A stretch of 7,848 nt of DNA from an uncultured Actinomycetes bacterium (lineage in GTDB: Bacteria > Actinomycetota > Acidimicrobiia > Acidimicrobiales > Ilumatobacteraceae). Shown here piece by piece: positions 1 through 6,925 of the stretch. The stretch is taken from contig CAIOHI010000327.1 of NCBI GenBank assembly GCA_903858075.1, positions 1 through 7,848 of the forward strand, read 5' to 3'. Every line of letters begins with the position of its first letter. Position 1 is the first letter of the stretch. Under the pieces are notes generated by a model that had not been told where the DNA came from, made no database searches, and worked only from the letters and a program-made list of their open reading frames with translations. Position numbers and translations under genes: made by a program.

Positions 1-700
1 CGGAAGCGAGGAACATCACTGGTGCAACGATTTCTGGAATTTCACCCAAGCGACGCATTGGTGTGCGTGAAGCAATCCACTTGTCCATGCCCATGCCTTC
101 AAGTGCGGCACGTGTCATTTCAGTGATGATGAAGCCAGGGCTCACAGCATTCACGCGCACGCCGCGGTCGGCCCACTCGCAACCAAGTTGCTGAGTGATG
201 TTGCGCAACGCACCCTTTGCAGCGGTGTAAGCAATGATGTTCATTTCGTTCGCGCCGCTACCCATGATGGAGCAGATGTTGACAATGTTGCCGCTCTTTT
301 TCATGAGCATGTGCAAGCCAACTTCACGCATATAGAGGAATGCGCCACGAAGGTCGACAGCCATGATGTTGTCGAATGTTTCGGTGGGGAAGCGCTCGGC
401 GCCAATTCCTAATACGTCAGAGATACCTGCGTTGTTGACGAGTGTGTCGATGCCGCCGAATTCTTTGATGCCTGCAGCAACAACTTTTTTCACGTCGTCT
501 TCTTTCGAAACGTCGCCGGTAACGCACAACACTTTGGCGCCAAGTTTGCGGCAAGCTTCGCCAGTTGCTTCAAGAAGGTCTTTCGAGCGTGCGGTGAGCA
601 CCAAGTTGGCACCAGCTGCTGCGAATCCTTCAGCAAAGCTTGCGCCAAGGCCGTAGGAAGCGCCGGTAATGAGCACTGTCTTTCCCGTGAAATTAAACAT
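1..700 (-). CDS. Short-chain dehydrogenase/reductase, left-hand tandem copy (3' end cut by window)
   Basis: The first 233 residues of a classical SDR oxidoreductase, read from ATG at 700 down; the C-terminus lies beyond base 1. Visible family marks are the cofactor-binding TGASYGLG (residues 12-19), NNAG (89-92), a catalytic Ser near 144 and YTAAK with Tyr158 and Lys162. The residues after the second strand are TAR (36-38), with no Asp there, which favours NADP(H) over NAD(H) by the usual SDR rule. The enzyme should be a cytosolic, NAD(P)-dependent alcohol/ketone oxidoreductase; the substrate is unknown. The start is supported by AGGGG about 5 nt upstream. It follows the paralogous SDR at 813-1733 in the same direction with a 112-nt gap, so the two may be co-transcribed. 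Hand alignment gives 177 of 233 identical residues with no gaps. The SDR call is firm; the role is not. Confidence 0.93.
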   Translation of the reverse strand, partial: MFNFTGKTVLITGASYGLGASFAEGFAAAGANLVLTARSKDLLEATGEACRKLGAKVLCVTGDVSKEDDVKKVVAAGIKEFGGIDTLVNNAGISDVLGIGAERFPTETFDNIMAVDLRGAFLYMREVGLHMLMKKSGNIVNICSIMGSGANEMNIIAYTAAKGALRNITQQLGCEWADRGVRVNAVSPGFIITEMTRAALEGMGMDKWIASRTPMRRLGEIPEIVAPVMFLAS

Positions 701-773
701 GATGTCCCCTGTAGTAGATGTCGAATGTGGTGAAAATGGCTGCTGAAAACAAGCCGTGTACAGAAATTAGTGG

Positions 774-800
774 TTTGCATGCCTTGGGGGCGAATGCAAA
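774..800. promoter_or_regulatory. Perfect 7-bp inverted repeat between the two SDR genes
   Basis: TTTGCAT at 774-780 and ATGCAAA at 794-800 form a perfect inverted repeat with a 13-nt spacer, so the half-sites lie 20 bp apart centre to centre, about two helical turns. It sits in the 112-nt gap just after the stop of the upstream SDR and about 75 nt before the start of the downstream one. There is no T-run after it on either strand, so it does not look like an intrinsic terminator. A dimeric regulator site is possible. The rest of the gap (701-812) holds only the ribosome binding site of the left SDR and a weak promoter-like arrangement on the minus strand. Confidence 0.25.
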
Positions 801-812
801 TGACGGGGGAAG

Positions 813-1733
813 TTATTTTCGGTCTGCGACGGGAAAATGGATGCCAGGAAGCCCCGGAAGGAGTGATTCCATCCATTCTGGGCGGGGTACTAAGCCCGGG
901 TATGCGCCAGGCGCCATGGGGGCTGTTTCAGCATTCCACTCGTGAAGGAGAGGTTGAATTTGGTAGTAGCCATTCCCTGCATTTGTGCCGCCGTCGACTA
1001 AGAGATCGTGACCAGTGATGTAACCCGCCATGTCGGAAGCGAGAAAGAGTACTGCATTGACAATTTCGTGAACTTCGCCTAGGCGACGCATTGGAGTGCG
1101 GGAAGCAATGATTTTGTCCATCCCTAGTTTTTGAAGTGCCATGCGGGTCATGTCGGTGATGATGTAGCCAGGACTCACTGCATTGACACGCACACCGCGG
1201 TCGGCCCATTCGCAGCCGAGTTGCTGCGTGATATTGCGCATTGCCCCTTTAGCAGCGGCATAAGCAATATTTGTATTTTCGTTTGCACCGCTTCCCTTGA
1301 TGGAGCAGATATTGACAATATTGCCGCTCTTTTTCATGAGCATGTGCAAGCCAACTTCGCGCATGTAAAGAAATGCACCCTTTAAATCAATATTCATGAT
1401 GTTGTCAAATGTGTCAGTGGGGAAGCGCTCGGCACTAATTCCTCGGGAGTCAGAAATGCCCGCATTATTGATGAGCACGTCGATGCAACCAAATTCAGAA
1501 ACTCCGCCCGCCACCACATTCTTGACATCATCTTCGTTCGCAACATCACCGGAAATACACAACACTTCCACTCCGATTTCGCGGCATTGTGCGCCCACCG
1601 ATTCCAGCCGATCTTGAGTGCGTGCAGTCAATATGAGGCGAGCTCCCGCAGAAGCAAAACTGGTGGCAATATTTGCGCCGAGTCCGTATGACGCTCCGGT
1701 GATGAGGATGGTTTTGCCGCTGAAGTTAAACAT
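813..1733 (-). CDS. Short-chain dehydrogenase/reductase with C-terminal extension, right-hand tandem copy
   Basis: A complete 306-residue classical SDR. TGASYGLG (12-19) binds the nucleotide, NNAG (89-92) stabilises the sheet, and Asn114, Ser144, Tyr158 and Lys162 (YAAAK) form the catalytic set. TAR at 36-38 suggests NADP(H) preference. The usual SDR C-terminal signature GHDLLVDGG (241-249) would normally almost end the protein near residue 253, but about 53 more residues follow. These are rich in Pro, Gly and Trp (for example WNAETAPMAPGAYPG at 266-280) and have no obvious domain. Classical SDRs are about 250 residues, so this tail is unusual. The ATG at 1733 is preceded by AAGGA at normal spacing. 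It is divergent from the gene at 1834 across 100 nt and lies upstream of its paralog. Substrate unknown; oxidation of a hydroxyacyl, terpenoid or steroid alcohol is plausible from the neighbours only. Confidence 0.95.
   Translation of the reverse strand: MFNFSGKTILITGASYGLGANIATSFASAGARLILTARTQDRLESVGAQCREIGVEVLCISGDVANEDDVKNVVAGGVSEFGCIDVLINNAGISDSRGISAERFPTDTFDNIMNIDLKGAFLYMREVGLHMLMKKSGNIVNICSIKGSGANENTNIAYAAAKGAMRNITQQLGCEWADRGVRVNAVSPGYIITDMTRMALQKLGMDKIIASRTPMRRLGEVHEIVNAVLFLASDMAGYITGHDLLVDGGTNAGNGYYQIQPLLHEWNAETAPMAPGAYPGLVPRPEWMESLLPGLPGIHFPVADRK
1321..1358. repeat. 38-nt block identical to 288-325 in the paralogous SDR gene
   Basis: Bases 1321-1358 match 288-325 exactly, 1033 bp apart in direct orientation. 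Both encode the same segment of the two SDR paralogs, around residues 126-138 (EVGLHMLMKKSGN). Identity includes every synonymous position here, while other parts of the genes differ at many sites. This marks the tandem duplication and could reflect recent gene conversion or strong local constraint. Confidence 0.8.
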
Positions 1734-1833
1734 GTTTGTTCCTTCAATGTAACGCTTTTGTCGGTGGATGAACGAGGAGCAGCCGTGTCACACCCTTTTG
1801 TCATACTGCGTTCGCAGAAAGGTGGAGTAATTA
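1734..1833. promoter_or_regulatory. Divergent intergenic region between SDR and the small-protein/clamp-like pair
   Basis: These 100 nt must carry promoters for both directions. Near the plus-strand gene is the dyad CTGCG-TT-CGCAG at 1806-1817, a possible operator, followed by AAAGGTGGAG at 1818-1827, which provides the ribosome binding site for the GTG at 1834. On the minus strand AAGGA precedes the SDR ATG. I see TTGTCA near 1797 but no well-placed -10 partner, so exact promoter positions are not assigned. Confidence 0.4.
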
Positions 1834-2178
1834 GTGGATCTCGATAGTTCTTTGGTGGTGGTGAGGCGTTTAAAAAGGGCGCTTGGCGACCTGGGCATAC
1901 GCCCGCAGGTGGGTCAGGGTCAAGACTGGGTAGGTGTCGATTCCGATCACGGCCAGGTCACTTTCCACGCGGTCGGAATTGCCGACGCATCACGTTTGGC
2001 CAATCTTCTCGAAGACCTTGCTGCTCATGCCGAGCGGGGCCGGTCGTATTTCCCGCCTGTCGAGGCAGAGCCTGAAGAGAGCCGCTACGAGGCCCAATCT
2101 GGCCAGTTCACGCCCGTCACTGCGCCACACGACCCGCCATACCCTGCGTCGCAATATCACCCGCGGGTGGGTTCGTGA
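1834..2178 (+). CDS. Hypothetical 114-residue protein, first gene of an overlapping pair
   Basis: I do not recognise a named family. The start is GTG, chosen because GGAG lies 6 nt upstream and the frame opens there. Residues 1-70 look folded, with a predicted helix-strand-strand-strand-helix order: SSLVVVRRLKRALGDLG (5-21), short strands around 24-28, 31-36 and 41-48, then ADASRLANLLEDLAAHAER (50-68). Residues 71-114 are Pro/Glu/Ser/Tyr-rich and probably disordered (PPVEAEPEES, later PHDPPYPASQYHP). There is no signal peptide or membrane segment. The stop overlaps the next start (GTGA, 4 nt), so the two genes should be translationally coupled and their products may act together. The coding call rests on the ribosome binding site, this overlap and a composition that looks protein-like; the function is open. 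Confidence 0.8.
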   Translation: MDLDSSLVVVRRLKRALGDLGIRPQVGQGQDWVGVDSDHGQVTFHAVGIADASRLANLLEDLAAHAERGRSYFPPVEAEPEESRYEAQSGQFTPVTAPHDPPYPASQYHPRVGS

Positions 2179-3302
2179 GGGGAACCGAGGCCCTAGCGAC
2201 CTATCCGCAAGAAATCAGCTATCACGAGTGGTGGCGGCTGTGGTCATACGTCAGCGCACTCACTATTTCCGATGTCGAGGGCCACTCGCTGTGGCTGGTG
2301 GTAAACGATGGCAAACGTACGTGGCACTACGAAACCCCCTTCATGCATTTTGAATTGTTTGGAGGAGATGTTCCAGGGTGCCCCGACTTCGCACTGCCCG
2401 TGTCGCCACGTGTTGCCGACTTCGGCACCGAGCTTGCCACTGGCTCCGACGACACAGTCTTAAGTTGTGTCGATGAATCGTCGCTCATGGTGAAAACTCC
2501 GCGTGGTTCCATCGTGTTCGACCTACCCACCGATACACCACTTGAATGGTGGGACGGCAAAGTTGCGGCGTGTACCGCAGTGGTCAACGCGCAAAGTTTG
2601 CGCGATGTTTTGCATTGTGCACGCACTGTTCCACATGGTTTTCGTATTCCCGACTACGGGCCGCCCATTTGGTGCATCATTGAAAATAATGAAGTGAAGT
2701 TCCATGCCGACTGGACTCGTTACGGTTTTGGGCGCAGCACCGCCACTCTTCCTGCACGTACACAAGGTGTAGCGCAGTTCCACAGCAGCATTTCGTACGC
2801 AATGATGGTGCTGAACTGTTTAGATTCCAGCGACGACCCCGACATCACCATGTACGTCGATGCTGAAGGTGGAACCGGTTGCACGCTCGTCAGCAGCGAG
2901 TGGCGTATCACCACCCTTTTTGTCGACCCCGTCGCAGCTGCATGGAGCGGTGCATTGTGGAGCGCATTACGTGCGGCCAACATTCAATACATCAACGACG
3001 GAGCAACAGCTGCAGAGTTCGTAGTGAACGGAGCGCAACTGCGCGCCAGCATGCATGGCGGCATCACGCCGGTGTGCCGTTTATCTACTGTGATTGCTCG
3101 TGAAGTGTTGTGCAGTGCCGATCTTCTCGCCGAACTCAACATTGTGAATGCCAAATTTGCTGGCATTAATTTGTGGTGGGAAAACGACATGATTGTGGCA
3201 GTCACCGATATCGATATGTCACATATCGGCGATATTTCTGCAAAGTCGGAACGCTTGGTAGAAGTAACGAAAAGCCTTGGCTTATTGCTGGCTGCTCTCT
3301 AG
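2175..3302 (+). CDS. Unknown 375-residue protein: two sliding-clamp-like domains plus YbjN/TY-Chap-like C-terminal domain (fold-level hypothesis)
   Basis: The GTG at 2175 overlaps the previous stop; GGGTGGG lies 3 nt upstream and no in-frame ATG occurs until residue 57, so this start is the likely one. Two successive segments share one pattern: helix, strands, then a second helix followed by strand-turn-strand. Segment one is about 14-118 (helix EISYHEWWRLWSYVSALT, later LPVSPRVADFGTEL and SSLMVKTPRGSIVFDL). Segment two is about 135-250 (NAQSLRDVLHCAR, PPIWCIIENNEVKFHADW, then ISYAMMVLNCLDSSDDPDITMYVD and SSEWRITTLF). This resembles the DnaN beta-clamp domain pattern. Residues about 258-375 instead resemble YbjN/TY-Chap domains (RLSTVIAREVLCSADLLAELN, then INLWWENDMIVAVTDI, then a final helix). 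No enzyme motif, signal peptide or membrane segment is seen. It is not the replicative DnaN. The fold reading is by eye and moderately uncertain; the gene itself is clear. Confidence 0.85.
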   Translation: MRGTEALATYPQEISYHEWWRLWSYVSALTISDVEGHSLWLVVNDGKRTWHYETPFMHFELFGGDVPGCPDFALPVSPRVADFGTELATGSDDTVLSCVDESSLMVKTPRGSIVFDLPTDTPLEWWDGKVAACTAVVNAQSLRDVLHCARTVPHGFRIPDYGPPIWCIIENNEVKFHADWTRYGFGRSTATLPARTQGVAQFHSSISYAMMVLNCLDSSDDPDITMYVDAEGGTGCTLVSSEWRITTLFVDPVAAAWSGALWSALRAANIQYINDGATAAEFVVNGAQLRASMHGGITPVCRLSTVIAREVLCSADLLAELNIVNAKFAGINLWWENDMIVAVTDIDMSHIGDISAKSERLVEVTKSLGLLLAAL

Positions 3303-3305
3303 CAA

Positions 3306-4577
3306 TTAGTCACGGCGCTCTAAAATGGTAATTGCGCAGGCAGCTTCTTCGAGCCCCACAACGCCGCCACCATTTTCGGCAAGACCAATGCGGGCGTTTG
3401 GCACTTGTCGTTCGCCAGCTTCACCGCGTAGTTGAGTCACTAGTTCATAGACCATCGACAAGCCGGTTGCTCCAACAGGGTGGCCTTTCGATACCAGCCC
3501 GCCCGAGGTGTTGATAGGCACTGCTCCGCCTGGGCCAGTTGCGCCCGATTCCACAAACGCACCGCCCTTGCCAATGTCGCAAAAACCGAGCATTTCTGAC
3601 TGGTAGATCTCGCAAAATGCCGTTGCATCGTGCACTTCGGCAACGTCTACATCGCTCGGTGTAATGCCGGCAACGGCGTATGCCTTGCGTGCTGCGTGAT
3701 ACGACAATGACGGCTCATCAAGATTGCGGTACTTACCACCAGTAAGTGCTGTTGCTTTCAATTTAATTGCACGTGCTTGTACGTCGGTGGGAAGAGATTT
3801 CAAGTAGTCGGTACTGCACAACACAGCAGCAGCGCCACCGTCACCGATAGGCGCACACATGGCGCGTGTGAGTGGGAATGAAACGGGGCGATCGTTCATC
3901 ACTTCATCAACAGTCATGGGGAAGCGGTACTGGGCCTTGGGGTTGTGCACTGCGTAGTTGTGGTTCTTGGCAGCAGCAATAGCAATTTGTCGTTGCGTTG
4001 TTCCGAATTGCTTCATGTGCACGGCTGCTTGAATGCCGTAGGTCTCCATGAAAATAGTGTGGCCCTCACCCTTGTCGAATGAACACTGTGCAAATGCTGC
4101 AGCACGTTCGTATTCGTCGAAGAGTCGCGGTAGGTCGAAGTTGTCGACGCCCGAGTAGTACGAGTCAAACATAATTTGCCGCTCTGCAGGGTTGGTGTCG
4201 GCGCCTGGCCGATAGATCTTCTCTACGCCTACGGCAAGTGATACTTGCACTTCACCACTGCGAATGTCTTTTGCAGCACCTTGTAGCGCCATCGAAGCAG
4301 TGGCACATGCGCCTTCTACGTTGGTAATGGGAACACGTTGTGGAAAGAGACCTTCGTCAATCATTTCCATAAAGCAGACCTGGCCACGAATGCCACCTTG
4401 ACCCCATGTATGCATGAGGCAGTTACCAAACCACGCCGATTGAATGTCGTCTCCATTTTCGAAGGCCGCATCGCCCAGTGCACCAAGGTATGACTCGCGC
4501 GCAATGGTTTTCAAAGAGTCGTCGGGGCGCTTGCGAAATGCGGTGCTGTAACTTCCAATAATCCATACGTCAGTCAT
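3306..4577 (-). CDS. Thiolase-superfamily protein (SCP2-thiolase / lipid-transfer type acetyl-CoA acetyltransferase)
   Basis: A 423-residue thiolase-fold protein, a usual length for the group that includes SCP2-type thiolases and actinobacterial lipid-transfer aldolases. It keeps the nucleophile in VEGACATAS (Cys91), the HD motif (His316-Asp317) and SKGHPVGATG with His366. It lacks both second-cysteine versions: the position of HDCF reads HDAT, and the C-terminal CxGGG of classical thiolases reads ENGGG (401-405). Known members cleave or form C-C bonds in acyl-CoA substrates, including steroid side chains. Some aldolase-type members need a DUF35 partner, and none is encoded here. The ATG at 4577 has AAGGA upstream. 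It follows the TetR gene by 26 nt on the same strand, so the two are probably one operon. It ends 3 nt from the convergent gene at 3302. Thiolytic, condensing or retro-aldol activity cannot be decided from sequence. Confidence 0.93.
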   Translation of the reverse strand: MTDVWIIGSYSTAFRKRPDDSLKTIARESYLGALGDAAFENGDDIQSAWFGNCLMHTWGQGGIRGQVCFMEMIDEGLFPQRVPITNVEGACATASMALQGAAKDIRSGEVQVSLAVGVEKIYRPGADTNPAERQIMFDSYYSGVDNFDLPRLFDEYERAAAFAQCSFDKGEGHTIFMETYGIQAAVHMKQFGTTQRQIAIAAAKNHNYAVHNPKAQYRFPMTVDEVMNDRPVSFPLTRAMCAPIGDGGAAAVLCSTDYLKSLPTDVQARAIKLKATALTGGKYRNLDEPSLSYHAARKAYAVAGITPSDVDVAEVHDATAFCEIYQSEMLGFCDIGKGGAFVESGATGPGGAVPINTSGGLVSKGHPVGATGLSMVYELVTQLRGEAGERQVPNARIGLAENGGGVVGLEEAACAITILERRD

Positions 4578-4603
4578 GTTGTTCCTTCATTCGAAGCGAG
4601 TAG

Positions 4604-5248
4604 TTAGGCGGTGCGTTTCGCCCGCGGTTTTGTGGTTTTTAAAGGGGTAACTGTTTGTGAACGAGGTGCTTTGGTTTTGCGTGTGATGAGACCACCAAGA
4701 AAAAGATCACAAAACTGATCGGCTATTTCGTCAGCGTGCAATGACCCACCTGGGCGGTACCAGTGTGTGAGCCAGTTCAATGAGCCAATAAGCGCAAGTG
4801 TTGCAACACGTGGATTGGTCACAGCAGAAAACTCTCCACTGTCGACACCTTCGCGCACAATTGATTCCAGCAAGTTGAGATACTCGCGGTCCATTGCAGT
4901 CCACTCGGGGAGTTTTCTCCGGCCAGCTATTTCTTGTAAATAGACAGATGCATACACGAAGTTGCTATTGAGAATTTGAACGTGTGAACGCGTAGCACGA
5001 CGAATTTTTTCGGTAGGGGGAAGATCGGTATCAGACAGCTCGCGAAGCTGATTCAAAATTTCTTCTGCTGGCCCACGCACAACGGCAAAGAGCAGGTCTT
5101 CTTTCGAATCGATGTAGTGGTAAAGGCTGCCCTTCCACATTCCCACTGCGGATGCAATATCTTCGAGCGAAGTGGCGGCGTAGCCGTTGGTGCGAAATGC
5201 TTCAGCCGCAGCTTCAATAATTTCGTTCCATCTGCTTGGCCGTGGCAT
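4604..5248 (-). CDS. TetR-family transcriptional regulator
   Basis: A 214-residue protein with the typical TetR N-terminus: an initial helix (WNEIIEAAAEAFRTNGY, 7-23) then the helix-turn-helix TSLEDIASAVGMWKGSLYHY (26-45) and the conserved SKEDLL (48-53). The remaining residues to about 190 form the all-helical ligand/dimer domain, which is too variable to name a ligand. The last 25 residues are rich in Lys, Arg, Thr and Pro (KTKAPRSQTVTPLKTTKPRA) and likely disordered, possibly aiding DNA binding. The ATG at 5248 has AAAGGGG upstream. It leads a two-gene unit with the thiolase and is divergent from the acyl-CoA synthetase, a classic arrangement for a local repressor released by a CoA thioester or the free acid. 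The palindrome at 5304-5319 is its likely operator, with a second copy before the cupin gene. Relatedness to KstR/KstR2/FadR-type regulators is possible but not shown. Confidence 0.95.
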   Translation of the reverse strand: MPRPSRWNEIIEAAAEAFRTNGYAATSLEDIASAVGMWKGSLYHYIDSKEDLLFAVVRGPAEEILNQLRELSDTDLPPTEKIRRATRSHVQILNSNFVYASVYLQEIAGRRKLPEWTAMDREYLNLLESIVREGVDSGEFSAVTNPRVATLALIGSLNWLTHWYRPGGSLHADEIADQFCDLFLGGLITRKTKAPRSQTVTPLKTTKPRAKRTA

Positions 5249-5303
5249 GGCACCCCTTTCTCTTTAAAGTCTAGGTCTTACGCTTTGCTTCATTCGTGCG
5301 AAA

Positions 5304-5319
5304 TGAAACGATCGTTTGG
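5304..5319. promoter_or_regulatory. Candidate TetR operator 1 (TetR/acyl-CoA synthetase divergent region)
   Basis: AAACGATCGTTT at 5306-5317 is a perfect 12-bp palindrome centred on GATC. With flanks the site reads TGAAACGATCGTTTGG (5304-5319). The half CGATCGTTTGGTT, read on the minus strand, shares the 12-mer AACCAAACGATC with the gap before the cupin gene. The site lies between divergent genes, just upstream of a -10-like TATCCT (5321-5326) for the synthetase, where a bound repressor would block transcription both ways. The binding protein is inferred to be the adjacent TetR regulator. Confidence 0.6.
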
Positions 5320-5338
5320 TTATCCTAGAAGGGCAGGG

Positions 5339-5344
5339 AAAGGA
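5339..5344 (+). promoter_or_regulatory. Ribosome binding site that fixes the acyl-CoA synthetase start
   Basis: AAAGGA lies 7 nt before ATG 5352. An in-frame TTG at 5316 would extend the protein by 12 residues, but it sits inside the candidate operator. The ATG at 5367 has AGGGG directly abutting it, leaving no spacing. ATG 5352 is therefore the best start. Confidence 0.7.
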
Positions 5345-5351
5345 CACCACT

Positions 5352-6914
5352 ATGCAGGCACAGGGGATGACAGTAACAGGGCTTATGCGTCAGTCGGCGC
5401 GGTTCAATGCCAACCGTGTTGCCATTGTTCATGGCGAACGTTCGCTGACCTTTGCTGAAGCGTGGCGGCGTGGGGTGCAAATGGCAAATGCGTTGTTGGC
5501 GCTTGGCCTGCAGCCTGGTGATCGTGTGGGAGTGCTTGAAGATAACTGCATTGATGCCCAAGATTTTTTTGCTGGAGCTGCCATTGCTGGCTTAGTGCGT
5601 GTGCCGTTGTATGCGCGCAACTCTTTAGAGAGTCATGAGCATATGTTGGGTCATACATCGTGCAAGGCAGTAGTGGTGGCCGAAAAATATGCCGATGAAG
5701 TACGCGATATGCCACAACGACTTCCACATTTACAACATGTCGTAGTGCGTGATGCGCAATATGAAACGTGGTTAGCAAGTTTTTCAGATGTTGACCCCAT
5801 GATTGAGGTGTCACCAGACGACTGGTACATCATTCGTCATACTGGAGGAACCACGGGTTTGCCTAAGGGAGTCGCCTACACCCATCGTTCGTGGATTGCG
5901 GCTGGACGCGACTGGTTCTACAACTTCCCACCAATGGAAGCTGGTGACGTGTGTATGCACGTTGGGCCAATTTCTCATGGTTCAGGATATTTGTATACGC
6001 CTACGTGGTTATCGGGTGGAACAAATGTGTTGCTCGACCATTTCGATGCCGATGAAACCCTGCAGGCCATTGCCGACAAACGTGTTGCGTACATGTTCAT
6101 GGTGCCGGCAATGCTCAATGCCGTTTCACGGAATCCACTATCAAAGTCGCTCAACATGTCATCACTTAAAGTCATTCAAATCGGCGGTGCGCCTATTGCA
6201 GATGAAACTGCATTACTCGCACGCAGCGTGTTTGGTGATGTGTTGTATCAGGGCTACGGACAAACTGAAGCATTGCCTGTGTGCATGATGGGGCCGGCCG
6301 AATGGTTTTCTACGGTCGAAGGCTCTCAGCCATTACGCTCAGCCGGGCGCGCATTGCCATTCGCATATTTGGAAATTCGTGACCCAGAAGATTCAACACG
6401 TGTGTTGGAACTCGGCGAAGAGGGTGAAATTGCGGTTCATTGCGATGGCCAGATGTTGGGCTTCTGGGAAAATGATGTTGCGACCGCAGAACGCATGACC
6501 TCTGATGGCTTTGTGCTCACTGGTGACATCGGAAAAATTGATGCCAATGGGTATCTCTATGTGCTCGATCGAAAAGACGACATGATTATTTCTGGCGGAT
6601 TCAATATTTGGCCAGCAGAATTAGAGAACGTCATTTTGAATCATCCCGATGTAGTGGAAGTAGCTGTGTTTGCTATTCCTCACGATCGATGGGGTGAAAG
6701 CCCCGCTGCATGTTGTGTGGTCGTGGAAGGGGCAACGGTTTCTGCCGATGACATTCGCCAACTATGCGCCGATGCCCTTGGCTCGTACAAGAAACCCGCC
6801 GAAGTGTTCTTCCAAACCACTCCTTTGCCCAAAAGTCCTGTGGGGAAGGTGCAACGCAAGGTATTGCGTGAGCCGTACTGGGCAAATATGGACCGCCGGG
6901 TGGCGGGAAACTAG
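5352..6914 (+). CDS. AMP-forming acyl-CoA synthetase (ANL superfamily, FadD-like)
   Basis: A 520-residue AMP-binding enzyme that activates a carboxylic acid with ATP and joins it to coenzyme A; it should be cytosolic. The ANL motifs are in order: P-loop HTGGTTGLPKG (163-173), YGQTE (302-306), TGD with Asp392 (390-392), DRKDDMIISGGFNIWPAELE (406-425) carrying the hinge and A8 region, and PKSPVGKVQRK with the catalytic Lys499. The length is normal for FadD-type ligases. The acid cannot be read off: short/medium-chain, aromatic, cyclohexane or steroid-ring acids all use similar proteins. It is divergent from the TetR gene with an operator between them, and the cupin gene follows 70 nt downstream with its own operator-like site. 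No intrinsic terminator is seen between the two, so readthrough into the cupin gene is likely. Confidence 0.96.
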   Translation: MQAQGMTVTGLMRQSARFNANRVAIVHGERSLTFAEAWRRGVQMANALLALGLQPGDRVGVLEDNCIDAQDFFAGAAIAGLVRVPLYARNSLESHEHMLGHTSCKAVVVAEKYADEVRDMPQRLPHLQHVVVRDAQYETWLASFSDVDPMIEVSPDDWYIIRHTGGTTGLPKGVAYTHRSWIAAGRDWFYNFPPMEAGDVCMHVGPISHGSGYLYTPTWLSGGTNVLLDHFDADETLQAIADKRVAYMFMVPAMLNAVSRNPLSKSLNMSSLKVIQIGGAPIADETALLARSVFGDVLYQGYGQTEALPVCMMGPAEWFSTVEGSQPLRSAGRALPFAYLEIRDPEDSTRVLELGEEGEIAVHCDGQMLGFWENDVATAERMTSDGFVLTGDIGKIDANGYLYVLDRKDDMIISGGFNIWPAELENVILNHPDVVEVAVFAIPHDRWGESPAACCVVVEGATVSADDIRQLCADALGSYKKPAEVFFQTTPLPKSPVGKVQRKVLREPYWANMDRRVAGN

Positions 6915-6925
6915 CCCTTTCCAAA

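Noticed and set aside
188..1385. Plus-strand open frames opposite both SDR genes (for example 188-412 and 1131-1385) that encode similar peptides
   Set aside because: The similarity follows from the duplication of the SDR genes on the other strand. They lack ribosome binding sites and are shadows.
2175..3302. Calling this gene dnaN
   Set aside because: Only the domain pattern resembles a clamp; residue-level similarity is weak and the C-terminal third looks different.
5316..5351. Upstream TTG start for the acyl-CoA synthetase
   Set aside because: It lies inside the candidate operator and lacks its own ribosome binding site; ATG 5352 has AAAGGA at good spacing.
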